Under the pieces are notes generated by a model. It was not told where the DNA came from, ran no database searches, and saw only the letters and a list, made by a program, of their open reading frames with translations. Shown here piece after piece: positions 1 through 7,487 of a stretch of DNA of 63,935 nt. The first letter of the stretch is position 1, and each line of letters starts with the position of its first letter. The stretch comes from Myxococcales bacterium (GTDB lineage: Bacteria > Myxococcota_A > Polyangia > Fen-1088): the NCBI GenBank assembly GCA_003142855.1, contig PLNW01000164.1:28428-92362 (forward strand), written 5' to 3'. The position numbers and the translations under genes are program-made.

Positions 1-42
1 ACCTCATTCCTACCTCATGCTGGTGGCGACTACCTCATGCTG
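1..42 (-). repeat. Inverted copy of island-flanking repeat (R1)
   Basis: The reverse complement of this stretch matches 4882-4925 with two substitutions and a one-base indel. It contains three copies of the heptamer ATGAGGT (as ACCTCAT at 1-7, 12-18 and 32-38). Together with the copy at 4882 it brackets the accessory segment as an inverted repeat. No transposase is visible between the copies. The repeat may extend beyond the left window edge. Confidence 0.8.
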
Positions 43-160
43 CGACTGGCTGCCCGGCTCATCCCCCTGCCGAAACCGTTCCGCTGATGTATTCTGATGA
101 TCGGTTCTCCTGAAGGACCGGCAGACCATCGGGCCAAATCGGACACAAAGGAGCCATGAC

Positions 161-904
161 GTGGCGACGACGACCAAAGACATCTATGGAGGCCGCGATC
201 CGCGCGACGTCCCCACGTACAGCATCAAGGACGCTGCGCGGTTTCTCATTATTCCAAGCACGACCTTGCACTCCTGGGTGACGGGCCAAACGTACCTGAC
301 CCAGCGTGAGGGCAAGAAACGAGCTCGGCCCGTGATCGAGATTGCCGCTGGCCGCCCGCCGCAGTTGTCCTTTTGGAATCTCGCCGAGGCATACGTTCTG
401 GCAGGCATTCGCCGCCATCACGGCGTGTCCCTCCAAAGCACGCGCCGGGCGCTGGAGTACGTCGGGCGGAAACTCGGCCACAAACGTCCGCTTATCGAGC
501 AGGATTTCCTGACCAACGGCGCCGACTTGTTTGTGGAGAAGCTGGTGCAGCTCGCCGACGAGGACCACACGATTCGGGCCCTGGTCAATGTCTCTCGAGG
601 GGGCCAGCTTGCAGCGCGCGAGTTGCTCGAAGCCACATTGAAGCGCGTCGAGCGCGATACGCACGGCCTCATCAGCCGCATCTATCCTTGGGCGGGCCAG
701 GTGGAAGAACCCAAGCACATCGAGATCGATCCCCGCCGGGCCTTCGGGCGTCCTGTCGTTGCCGGAACCTCTGTGCCTACCGAGTCCCTGGCTGAGCGGT
801 TCCGCGCTGGCGATTCTTTGGAGGAACTGGCGCACGACTTCCGCATTGCCACGTCCGTCGTGGAAAGCGCCCTGCGCTGGGAGATGAGTGCGGCGGCCGC
901 TTGA
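161..904 (+). CDS. DUF433 domain antitoxin-like protein with N-terminal HTH
   Basis: This 247-residue protein starts at a GTG preceded by an AAAGGAG ribosome site. Residues about 18-85 resemble a MerR-like helix-turn-helix (SIKDAARFLIIPSTTLHSWV), and the C-terminal 55 residues are a DUF433 domain (FGRPVVAGTSVPTESLAERF, then SLEELAHDF). DUF433 proteins are usually antitoxins or DNA-binding partners of PIN-like toxins. The 3' end overlaps the downstream PIN-like gene by 17 bp, the standard layout of a co-translated toxin-antitoxin pair. It probably neutralises the toxin and autoregulates the operon; this is inferred from family and context. Confidence 0.8.
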   Translation: MATTTKDIYGGRDPRDVPTYSIKDAARFLIIPSTTLHSWVTGQTYLTQREGKKRARPVIEIAAGRPPQLSFWNLAEAYVLAGIRRHHGVSLQSTRRALEYVGRKLGHKRPLIEQDFLTNGADLFVEKLVQLADEDHTIRALVNVSRGGQLAARELLEATLKRVERDTHGLISRIYPWAGQVEEPKHIEIDPRRAFGRPVVAGTSVPTESLAERFRAGDSLEELAHDFRIATSVVESALRWEMSAAAA

Positions 905-1322
905 TCCGCCTGCGTTCTTCGTGGACCACTGCCTGGGTACCGAAGTCGTAGCGGAGCGGCTGCGAAGAGAAGGTGCGACGGTCCATGTCTTGGTCGAATC
1001 GGGTTTCGACGAGGCGACCACTGACGAGGCGTGGCTTCCGATAGTTGCGGCGCGTGGCTGGGTGATCCTGACGAAAGACAAGCGCATCGGCCGGCGACCG
1101 CTCGAACGACAAGCCATCATCAACGCAGGAGCAGCGGCATTCGTCCTTACGGGTGGCGACATGCGCGGCGTTGATGTGGCCGAGGCTTTCGCGTGCGCCC
1201 TGCCGACGATGATCCGGTGCTGGCACAAACGGGCTCGCCCCTTCCTCGCCACTGTGTCAGCCACTGGCACTGTCACGATGAAGTTTGGTGGGGCGAGACT
1301 CGGTGGCGTGAAACGTGGCTGA
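888..1322 (+). CDS. PIN-like toxin (DUF5615/VapC45 type)
   Basis: The 144-residue product has the core of DUF5615-type PIN-like proteins: an N-terminal FFVDHCLG strand carrying an acidic residue, then DEAWLPIVAARGWVILTKD, where the Thr-Lys-Asp turn is typical of the family. Such proteins are predicted ribonucleases paired with DUF433 antitoxins. The GTG start lies inside the antitoxin gene and implies translational coupling. The last 30 residues are Gly/Arg-rich and may not belong to the fold. Toxicity and target RNA are not visible from sequence. Confidence 0.75.
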   Translation: MRRPLDPPAFFVDHCLGTEVVAERLRREGATVHVLVESGFDEATTDEAWLPIVAARGWVILTKDKRIGRRPLERQAIINAGAAAFVLTGGDMRGVDVAEAFACALPTMIRCWHKRARPFLATVSATGTVTMKFGGARLGGVKRG

Positions 1323-1334
1323 GAAAGAGACTCC

Positions 1335-1832
1335 GTGGCGAGACCTCACCGACACGAAAGACCGGCATGGTTCGAGCAACGCGGTCCGATCTTCCAGCGT
1401 GCGATGGACCAGTTCGTCGCCCAACTGGCTGGCAAGCCTGGCGTTTCCCGAATCCTCTTGATCGGTTCTGTCGCTCGCGGGGAGCCCCGCCCTGCTGACC
1501 TGGACCTAGCCGTGATCGTTGCGAACCTCAAGGAGGCTGTGCCGCACGTCTCGCTGGCGAGTCGCCGGCTGTCCCAGATCACCCACCTCGCCGATGTGTT
1601 CGTGTTCGATACGGCCGAGACCTACGTCGGCAGAATCTGCCAGCATCATCGCTACGGCGTCGAGCACTTCCCCTTGCACCGTCACCACGCCGCACTTCGA
1701 GCACGCCAGAGCCGGCAGATGCTCCACCTTGACGCGAGACATTCCCAGCAGCGGCCCGACATCGTGGCTCACGACCTTTTCGGCCAGATGCCCTTCTCCA
1801 CAAGCAGAGCAGCGTATTTCCGTCATTTTTGA
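1335..1832 (+). pseudogene. MNT-type nucleotidyltransferase, 3'-truncated
   Basis: The N-terminal ~100 residues are a minimal nucleotidyltransferase. ILLIGSVARGEPRPADLDLAV has the GS-x10-D-x-D metal and nucleotide-binding signature, followed by HLADVFVFDTAETYVGRIC. Homologues as I recall them continue past GRIC with a Cys-rich tail. Here the frame runs instead into the antisense of a YgiT zinc-finger gene from about 1640 on, so the final ~60 residues are not native. Such enzymes are often MNT antitoxins of HEPN toxins or tRNA/antibiotic nucleotidyltransferases. Start is GTG with a weak ribosome site. Activity is doubtful because of the truncation. Confidence 0.6.
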
Positions 1833-1850
1833 ATGATGGGGAGTGGTCAT
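1506..1850 (-). pseudogene. YgiT-type zinc-finger antitoxin, C-terminally replaced
   Basis: From about residue 9 the product shows the YgiT/MqsA N-terminal zinc-finger fold: CSACGEGHL, then LPALACSKCG, giving two CxxC pairs, then VQGEVLDAVAMMLAD. Beyond this point (below about 1640) it reads antisense through the nucleotidyltransferase, so the natural tail is lost. The start codon overlaps the stop of an upstream fragment in an ATGA arrangement, as in toxin-antitoxin operons. It was probably the antitoxin of a pair whose toxin is now only a remnant. Confidence 0.6.
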
Positions 1851-1993
1851 GTCGCTTTCATGATGGTGATGAGCAATTTGCGGCGCCCGAGGTTATCCAG
1901 AAAGGCCTCGACACCCAGTGCCGCCGGATCGCCGTCGCTGTCTCGGCCGAAAACCCGCCACGCGGTTCCGCCAGGAGGCCACGAGGCAAGTCG
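1847..1993 (-). pseudogene. C-terminal remnant of toxin partner (DUF4258-like)
   Basis: An open stretch of about 48 codons without a start codon ends in TGA overlapping the ATG of the YgiT gene (ATGA). Its sequence ends AFLDNLGRRKLLITIMKAT and earlier reads AWRVFGRDSDGDPAALGVEA, which looks like the last strands of a DUF4258-type small protein, a usual partner of YgiT antitoxins. An in-frame stop at 1994-1996 marks the upstream limit. The family assignment is tentative; the coupled overlap is directly visible. Confidence 0.45.
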
Positions 1994-2094
1994 CTACAAT
2001 GCGAATTGCGCGGCTGTTCCGATGAGCAGATGCGTCCTTGCCCGGCAAGAAGCAAGAACCACTACCGGCGAGCGCAGGCAATCCGCAACCGCGC

Positions 2095-2595
2095 TCAGTT
2101 GATTTCGAGATCGTCCTGGCTAGGCGCTCGCAGATTCGCGTGAGCCCTCTCCTCGCGGTCGTGCATGTCCTCCCATGACAGCTCGTGCTGTGCATCGTCC
2201 AGACAGAAGCGAACGCCCTGGTTGTCGTTCGGATTGAGCGAGAGGATATAGGCACTCTCGATATTCCCGCTGGCATAGGCATCGCCTCGCCATGTCCACC
2301 TTTTCTTGATGATGAGCGTGGCGATCTGGCCCGGCACCGCCGTCCACATGTCGCCGGTGCGAAAAGTGAGTTGTTCACTTTCGCCTAGAATTCGCGCCCT
2401 TACAGACCGGTCGTTCACCTTGAGAATGGCGGCCTCGCAGCGTTGCGGGCTCGCCATGGGCGCAGCAGGCTCTGCCGCCACGCCTAGCAATTCGGCCTGG
2501 GCTTGCAAGACATGGAGACGCGCGGCGGTGTACGACTCTCCAGTCTTTCTCTGGCGATCTCGGATGATGTTCTTCAGATCACGGTGCGCGGTCAT
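2095..2595 (-). CDS. Conserved hypothetical protein
   Basis: This 166-residue product starts at an ATG with AGGAG nine bases upstream; a longer frame further upstream is the antisense of the helicase fragment. It begins MTAHRDLKNIIRDRQRKTGE, a motif I recognise from uncharacterised bacterial proteins. Later it has FRTGDMWTAVPGQIATLII and KRWTWRGDAYASGNIESA, suggesting a small beta-rich domain. No catalytic motif is evident and I cannot assign a function. It is transcribed away from the truncated helicase, from which it is separated by about 70 bp. Confidence 0.65.
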   Translation of the reverse strand: MTAHRDLKNIIRDRQRKTGESYTAARLHVLQAQAELLGVAAEPAAPMASPQRCEAAILKVNDRSVRARILGESEQLTFRTGDMWTAVPGQIATLIIKKRWTWRGDAYASGNIESAYILSLNPNDNQGVRFCLDDAQHELSWEDMHDREERAHANLRAPSQDDLEIN

Positions 2596-2665
2596 CGACG
2601 TTCTCCTCGCTCCGCGCTGTCGAAACCCCCGCTTTCGGCCGCGCGGCACGAAGAAACGTGCGACG

Positions 2666-3949
2666 TGGCACAGCAGCTTTGCCGATGGCAAGCGCGAGGT
2701 GGTGGGCGCGCGCAACCTGGATACCCTGCGGGCGCGGCTTGAGCCAGTGCTGCTGCGACGAGTACGCTCGGAGGTGCTGTCCCAGCTTCCGCCCCGGCAG
2801 GACACTGTCATTCCAGTGGATTTGACCGACCAGCAGCGCGAGGCCCACGACGGGCTGAACCAGCCCATTGCCAAGCTCGCCGCCATTGCGGCACGCCGCC
2901 CGCTGGCCCCGGCCGAATTCCTGCGTCTGATGAGTCTGCTGGCCACGCAGCGGGTGATCAGCAATGGAATGGCGCAACTCAATTTCGAGGACATCTGGCC
3001 CGACATCCGGCCGCGCGAACCATCGCCCAAGCTCATTGAATCGTTGGCCACGCCCAAGCTGATCGAGTTGCGCGAGCTGATTGCGAGCCTGGTCATTACC
3101 CAGAAGCGCAAAGTCGTCGTATTCAGTCAGTGGCGACGGATGCTGGAATTGGCCGCCTGGTCGGTGTCCGACCTGCTGGCGGCCGAGGGCCTGCGTGCAC
3201 TGTTCTTCACCGGCCAGGAAAGAACCCGCCGACGCACGCAAAACCTGGTGGATTTTCACGATGATCCACAAGCCGTCGTGCTGTTTCTCAGCGACGCGGG
3301 CGGCGTGGGACTCAATCTGCAGAAGGCTGCCAACGCCTGCATCAACCTGGAACTGCCGTGGAACCCGGCTGTGCTGGAGCAGCGGATCGGGCGCATTCAC
3401 CGCCTGGGCCAGAAGCGCCCCATCGACGTGTACAACCTGGTCAGCCGGGCGTGTATCGAGGAGCGCATCGCCGGAATCGTGGCTGACAAGCGCGCCTTGT
3501 TCCGGGGCTTGTTCGAAGGATCAAGCGACGAGATCAAGTTCGAGCGGTCGTCGGCGCTCTTGCACGTGCTCGAGCGTCTGGTCGCGGAACCGCCGTCTAC
3601 GCCCAAGCCCGTAGACGTGGCCACTGACGCCGTGATGGCCGAGGCCGAAGCCGCCGGGATGGAAGTTGAACAGATGGTCGAGGCTGCCAATCCCCAGGAC
3701 ACCGGCATTTCAGTGGAAGCGCCGCTGCCACCGGCCGCAGTGGCCCTGTCATCGGCGCCAGTCGCCCAGCTGTTCAATGCCCTGCGTGTCGAGCGCGGCG
3801 CCGACGGCAGCCTACGTATCGAAGCCCCGCCTCAGGCTGCCAGCGCGCTCGCGGCCCTGTTCGACGGCATGGCCCGTCTCCTGTCCGCAGTCGGGACGGC
3901 GTCGACCGGCGGCGGGGCGGAGCAACCACGCTCGTCTATGCCGAGCTAA
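2666..3949 (+). pseudogene. SNF2-family helicase, C-terminal half only
   Basis: Homology begins abruptly near 2666 (HSSFADGKREVVGARNLD) and runs to the stop. The preserved part includes VLLRRVRSEVLSQLPPR, motif IV-like KVVVFSQWRRMLELA, motif V (SDAGGVGLNLQKA) and motif VI (LEQRIGRIHRLGQKRP). These are the helicase C-terminal lobe of SNF2/Rad54-like ATPases. The N-terminal lobe with the Walker A and DEAH motifs is missing; upstream lies an unrelated minus-strand gene. No suitable start codon lies at the junction, so it is almost certainly a dead fragment left by a rearrangement. Confidence 0.75.
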
Positions 3950-3968
3950 CACTGGGTCAGTGATGGAT

Positions 3969-4475
3969 TCAGGCTGCCGTCGACAACCAACCGAGCACAC
4001 CCGCCGGATCCGGCTTCGAACCAGAGAGCTTCTTCCATAGTGTCTCTATCGTGCGGATCCGCTGAGGATCCTGAGCGAGAAGTGCAAGATCCGAGGCTAA
4101 CGCTTCGCTGGGTGTCTTGTCGCCCGTGGTGGTCAGGTGGGACAAGTAGCCCTGGGAGAGGCCAAGAACCCTTTCAACGGATGCCTTTGAAATGCTGAGC
4201 TCCGATAGGCGCGCCAGAGATACAGTCACTAGCTCACGCATGCGTGAGCGGAACTCCTTTTCTAGGGCCGTATCGAGCTTCCGGGCAACACTATCGTTGA
4301 TCCACTCCGTGCCGCAGTTGCCGCACGTTGGGATCTCCAGTGCTGCAGGGACAGGCAGAGTCAGGGTGCGGTAGTTGGCCTGGCGGCCACCAACGGCAAT
4401 AGGTCGCACAATTCCTTTGCCGCACTCCGCGCAACGGAACTCTTTCTTGCTGGCGAGTTTGGTCCTGACACTCAT
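3969..4475 (-). CDS. mqsA: MqsA-like antitoxin (YgiT zinc finger plus HTH)
   Basis: The 168-residue product has an N-terminal zinc finger (CAECGKGIV near residue 15, then PTCGNCGTEW) and a C-terminal helix-turn-helix of Xre type (RVLGLSQGYLSHLTTTGDKTPSE). This is the architecture of MqsA/HigA-like antitoxins, which bind the toxin through the zinc domain and the operator through the HTH. Its start codon overlaps the stop of the upstream toxin gene by four bases. The symbol is given by family resemblance rather than by proven orthology. Confidence 0.75.
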   Translation of the reverse strand: MSVRTKLASKKEFRCAECGKGIVRPIAVGGRQANYRTLTLPVPAALEIPTCGNCGTEWINDSVARKLDTALEKEFRSRMRELVTVSLARLSELSISKASVERVLGLSQGYLSHLTTTGDKTPSEALASDLALLAQDPQRIRTIETLWKKLSGSKPDPAGVLGWLSTAA

Positions 4476-4807
4476 GGTTTCACCTCATGGCCGCGAGCAG
4501 TTCGTAAAGGACGTTCGAGCAAATGAAAGGAAATGAGAATCACTCGGTCAGGTAGCAGCGTCAACTTGACATACCAACCCTGTTTCGCGATGACGACGGC
4601 GTATACGTCGCAGAGATCCAACTGTTGTTTGGTTTCAACGAAGTCTTTCTCGGTGAGAGATGCGATCATTGATCGAGCTGCTGCGAGAGCCTCAGTCAAA
4701 TTGGGGAAGCTCGCTTCTGCTTTCGTCCTCGAAAGAAGGAGCCCATCCTTTCGCTGCGCAGTCCTCTTGACATCGAGCAGCCGGAAGAACGGTTTCTTAG
4801 GGACCAT
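4472..4807 (-). CDS. mqsR: MqsR-like toxin (RelE-fold ribonuclease)
   Basis: The 111-residue product matches the MqsR pattern: basic N-terminus, a central SLTEKDFVETKQQLDLCDVY segment corresponding to the conserved LSESDFYKSMTTY region, and a C-terminal strand pair WYVKLTLLPDRVILISF resembling VYLKITVIHDVLIVSF of E. coli MqsR. MqsR cleaves mRNA at GCU sites. Toxin-before-antitoxin order with a 4-bp overlap is typical of mqsRA. The pair appears intact and is the rightmost gene pair of the mosaic. Confidence 0.75.
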   Translation of the reverse strand: MVPKKPFFRLLDVKRTAQRKDGLLLSRTKAEASFPNLTEALAAARSMIASLTEKDFVETKQQLDLCDVYAVVIAKQGWYVKLTLLPDRVILISFHLLERPLRTARGHEVKP

Positions 4808-4881
4808 TGGTCGAATCTAACCAAAGGTACATTGGGCTCAGTACAAAGTCAACACGAAGGCTGGCATGGCCTTGAAGAATT

Positions 4882-4925
4882 CAGCATGAGGTAGTCGCCA
4901 TCGGCATGAGGGTAGGAATGAGGTA
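4882..4925 (+). repeat. Island-flanking repeat (R2)
   Basis: This copy is in the opposite orientation to R1, with three ATGAGGT-like heptamers, the central one carrying an extra G. It marks the right boundary of the toxin-antitoxin mosaic. Repeated short motifs within an element end recall IS21-type termini, but no transposase gene is present. Confidence 0.8.
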
Positions 4926-4937
4926 ATCCGGCGGTTG

Positions 4938-4987
4938 TTTTCAGGTCGTTTCAGTGCTTTTCAAGCCGTTTCACGCCGTTTGGGGCC
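4938..4987 (+). repeat. 10-bp-period repeat array
   Basis: Five consecutive decamers have the consensus KTTTCAnnnC: TTTTCAGGTC, GTTTCAGTGC, TTTTCAAGCC, GTTTCACGCC and the degenerate GTTTGGGGCC. The exact 10-bp spacing places the motif on one DNA face. It lies between R2 and the tRNA fragment, so it could be an array of recombinase arm sites or the end of an element. Function is unknown. Confidence 0.65.
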
Positions 4988-5025
4988 TGTCTAAGTCCGC
5001 TAACTCATTGAAATCACGTAGGTGA

Positions 5026-5077
5026 TGTCATCCTTGCCAAGGTGAACGTCGAGGGTTCAAGTCCCTTCGCCCGCTCA
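5026..5077 (+). pseudogene. 3' half of a tRNA-Gly (GCC) gene
   Basis: The stretch contains an anticodon-loop-like TTGCCAA (5034-5040), a T-arm GAGGG/TTCAAGT/CCCTT (5051-5067), and an acceptor strand CGCCCGC (5068-5074) followed by T as discriminator, as in bacterial tRNA-Gly. No matching GCGGGCG 5' acceptor strand or D-arm occurs upstream, and the 3' side of the anticodon stem pairs poorly. It is a partial copy, as left when an element integrates at a tRNA 3' end. Confidence 0.65.
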
Positions 5078-5320
5078 AATTTTGATGGGAACCCTGGGAG
5101 GGTTCGCTCCGCCCCTCGGCCCCCCCCCACCCGCCTCCTCCTCCCCGCTCGCTTCCCCCTTCGGGGACTTCGGGACCTGCACCTTCCCCACCACACCCGC
5201 TCGCTGCGCTCGCGTCCTCGCGCTCGGCCTCGCCAAACCCTGCGCTCTGGCTCCGTCGGGCAAAGCCCTCCTCCGCCAACGCGAACGTGCTCCGGTAATC
5301 CCAGGGCTGTGCCTACAATG
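5078..5320. other. GC-rich intergenic stretch without a gene
   Basis: The stretch contains a 9-base C run, a poly-pyrimidine tract and a small palindrome (GCTCGCTGCGCTCGC). Six-frame readings are low-complexity Pro/Arg/Gly and unconvincing. I see no promoter or terminator that I can support. Confidence 0.5.
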
Positions 5321-5354
5321 CAGCATGAGGTAGTCGCCTCCGGCATGAGGTAGG
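5321..5354 (+). repeat. Third, shorter copy of the flanking repeat (R3)
   Basis: It is nearly identical to the first 34 bases of R2 and has two ATGAGGT heptamers. It lies about 400 bp beyond R2 in the same orientation, just downstream of the tRNA fragment and GC-rich stretch, so the interval 4882-5354 is itself bounded by direct repeats. Confidence 0.75.
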
Positions 5355-5368
5355 ACTTGAAATGCAAT

Positions 5369-7171
5369 TCATGGCACCTGCCGGCGTTTGGTCCGGCGGC
5401 GCCAATGCAGTCCAGCCCACGCGAGGCCGAGCAGGAAAAACCCACAGTTTCCTTGAGAAGTCGTGTTCGAGCCATTTTCACTCAGTTTGCAATTGCAACC
5501 ACTGCCTGTCGCATTCGCCCGGCTACCGGACGAGGTCGTGGCTCCAGCCGTTCCTCCTGGGCTTATAGATCCGCCCATATTCGTCGAACTATTCACAGAT
5601 GCGCCCCTTGTGCTCGGCAAGCCACCCGTCACCGCCGCGCCGCTGGTCGCAACTGCGCCTCCCGCGTCCGCTGAACCGCCCGCGCTCATCGCCCCGCCCG
5701 TGCTCGTGGCGCCGCCTGAACTCATGGTCCCGCCCACCCTGGTGGAACCGCCTGTGCTCGTGGCCCCGCCCACCGTGGTAGCCCCGCCGGTACCATTCGC
5801 GCCCCCCCTGTTCGTGGCGCCGCCGGTGCCAATAGCTCCCCCGCTGTTCCCCGATCCGCCCGCTCCGGTGACACCGCCCGTTCCGCTGGAGCCGCCAGCT
5901 CCAGTCGCACCGCCAGCAGCGCGCCCGGCATCGGCGGTCACCGTCCCCCCCGTGCCGCCGTCCACAGGAATCGATCCTCCGGCGCCACCACCGTCGATGC
6001 CCGCAGCGCCTGCTCCGACTTCGTCGCAGGAAGCCTGGTCGCCGTTGTCGCAATCGAATTGCACGCCATTGAACGGGACAACTAGGATCTTGCTGCCGCC
6101 CTGACTGATGCCAGTGACGTTCTTGTTCACGTCCGTGACGGCAAAGGTGAAGTGCGTAGGGTGGCCGTTCTCCACAACGACGCCCACCCGCTCCATGTTG
6201 TGCCACACGTTGACCGTGCCATCCGTGTACCGAAGCCAATTCGAGTTCGCATTTGCCGGCGATTGCGCGGCCTGGTAGGCCAGGCCCGTACTTGTCCAGT
6301 TGGTTATCCCATCCTTGGACATGATATGATAGGCTCTTTGCACAGGCCAGTAATTGAAGACGATGTGGTAATAGCCTCCACTGTACCAGATACACTCATC
6401 TTCAGCGTCGTGGTTATCGTTGTTTTCGAGGTTGGGAAGGACGCTATCGGTTTCAATTTTGTAGGGCCCCAGGACTTGGTCGCTGTCCATGACACAGCCG
6501 GCGCGCGACGTGGCCCAGAATCGATTATCATGACCTACGGTGAAGGTAAAATTGGAGGACGTACTACCGCACCCACTGTGCCCATTGGTAGTGGTCTGGG
6601 AAAGACCCAGGGAAGTCCACGGCCCATTGGGAGAGCTGGCGCTGAACATTTGGCCCGGCACGATCTCACCCACGGAGAGCGTATAGGGACTCGCACCGGT
6701 GGGCGCAATGAGCGCGGTCAAGTTGTGCCCCATGTCGTTGCCTTCTAGGTTCTTCGTATAGCAATTGCCTTGGGACACGTACGGCCCCATGACGTTGTCG
6801 CTGATGGATTCCATGGGGATCGAGTTCTTCCAGCCGGTCGACCCTCCTCCTGGCGGGCCGAATCCATTGCTGTGGTCCCAGTGGGTAGCATACAGATGGT
6901 ACTTCCCATCGTTCCCGTATAGGATCTTCCCGTCCCAATAGAAATTGGTTTCCTGCTGAGGACCTACCCCCCCAGCGGCCCCGCTATCTTCGAGTCCATT
7001 GGCCGGATCGCGCGGGCCGACGGTCGACGCCCCCCACACGGTCGTGGACAACTTCCCCACGATGGGCATAGGCTGAAAGTAATTGATCATCGGCTTCGGG
7101 GCTGCGGCGGCAGGCGACGTGACAAGCACGAAAGCGGTCGTCACGAGCGTTCTTTTTGCAAATCGCTTCAT
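5369..7171 (-). CDS. Secreted beta-propeller (GH43-like) protein with MYXO-CTERM-like anchor
   Basis: The start is the ATG at 7171 (AGGAG upstream) because the following 25 residues form a signal peptide ending SPAAAAP. Residues about 30-390 are aromatic and Gly/Asp-rich blades (NFYWDGKILYGNDGKYHLYA, ECIWYSGGYYHIVFNYW) resembling five-bladed glycosidase propellers of GH43/GH117 type. About 160 residues of Gly/Thr/Ser linker follow. The C-terminus has CNCK, a hydrophobic segment and RRRTKRR, a MYXO-CTERM-like surface sorting tail. Catalytic acids cannot be assigned with confidence, so hydrolase activity is inferred. It is divergent from the next gene. Confidence 0.7.
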   Translation of the reverse strand: MKRFAKRTLVTTAFVLVTSPAAAAPKPMINYFQPMPIVGKLSTTVWGASTVGPRDPANGLEDSGAAGGVGPQQETNFYWDGKILYGNDGKYHLYATHWDHSNGFGPPGGGSTGWKNSIPMESISDNVMGPYVSQGNCYTKNLEGNDMGHNLTALIAPTGASPYTLSVGEIVPGQMFSASSPNGPWTSLGLSQTTTNGHSGCGSTSSNFTFTVGHDNRFWATSRAGCVMDSDQVLGPYKIETDSVLPNLENNDNHDAEDECIWYSGGYYHIVFNYWPVQRAYHIMSKDGITNWTSTGLAYQAAQSPANANSNWLRYTDGTVNVWHNMERVGVVVENGHPTHFTFAVTDVNKNVTGISQGGSKILVVPFNGVQFDCDNGDQASCDEVGAGAAGIDGGGAGGSIPVDGGTGGTVTADAGRAAGGATGAGGSSGTGGVTGAGGSGNSGGAIGTGGATNRGGANGTGGATTVGGATSTGGSTRVGGTMSSGGATSTGGAMSAGGSADAGGAVATSGAAVTGGLPSTRGASVNSSTNMGGSISPGGTAGATTSSGSRANATGSGCNCKLSENGSNTTSQGNCGFFLLGLAWAGLHWRRRTKRRQVP

Positions 7172-7487
7172 CGGGGGAACTCCTCGTGGAGAGAATCTGT
7201 TGGACTTGTGTGTGAGCATCTTGCGTTCCGTGCTTTGCTGCTGGCGTGGAGGTCGTTGGGCGCATCTCTTGCAGGGGTGAGAACCCGCGAAATTGGGTCG
7301 AAAAATCGGAACTGTTCGCGCCGCCCGGGGAAAATCCCTGCGATTTCCTGGCCCGTGCCGACTTTTTGCGGCCTACAGGCCGTGGCCCAGGGGTGCATTG
7401 GTCTGCTCGTAGTTCTGGCGAAGTTGGCGTAGAATGGGACATTCAACCTCCGTGTCCACAGCGGACACCCCCTCCAAGCTTCGTCCC
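7172..7487. other. Divergent intergenic region between two surface-protein genes
   Basis: This stretch of about 316 bp separates the two divergent propeller-protein genes and must hold both promoters. A TAGAAT -10-like hexamer lies at 7430-7435, and an ATG at 7434 would extend the right-hand gene by 18 codons. No repeat or conserved operator is evident. Confidence 0.4.

Noticed and set aside
59..1276. 405-codon open frame on the minus strand
   Set aside because: Antisense to the DUF433 and PIN-like genes; composition is a GC-driven shadow with no recognisable domain.
5014..5481. 155-codon minus-strand frame containing RAKGLEPSTFTL
   Set aside because: This phrase is the familiar false translation of a tRNA 3' half; the stretch is the tRNA-Gly fragment.
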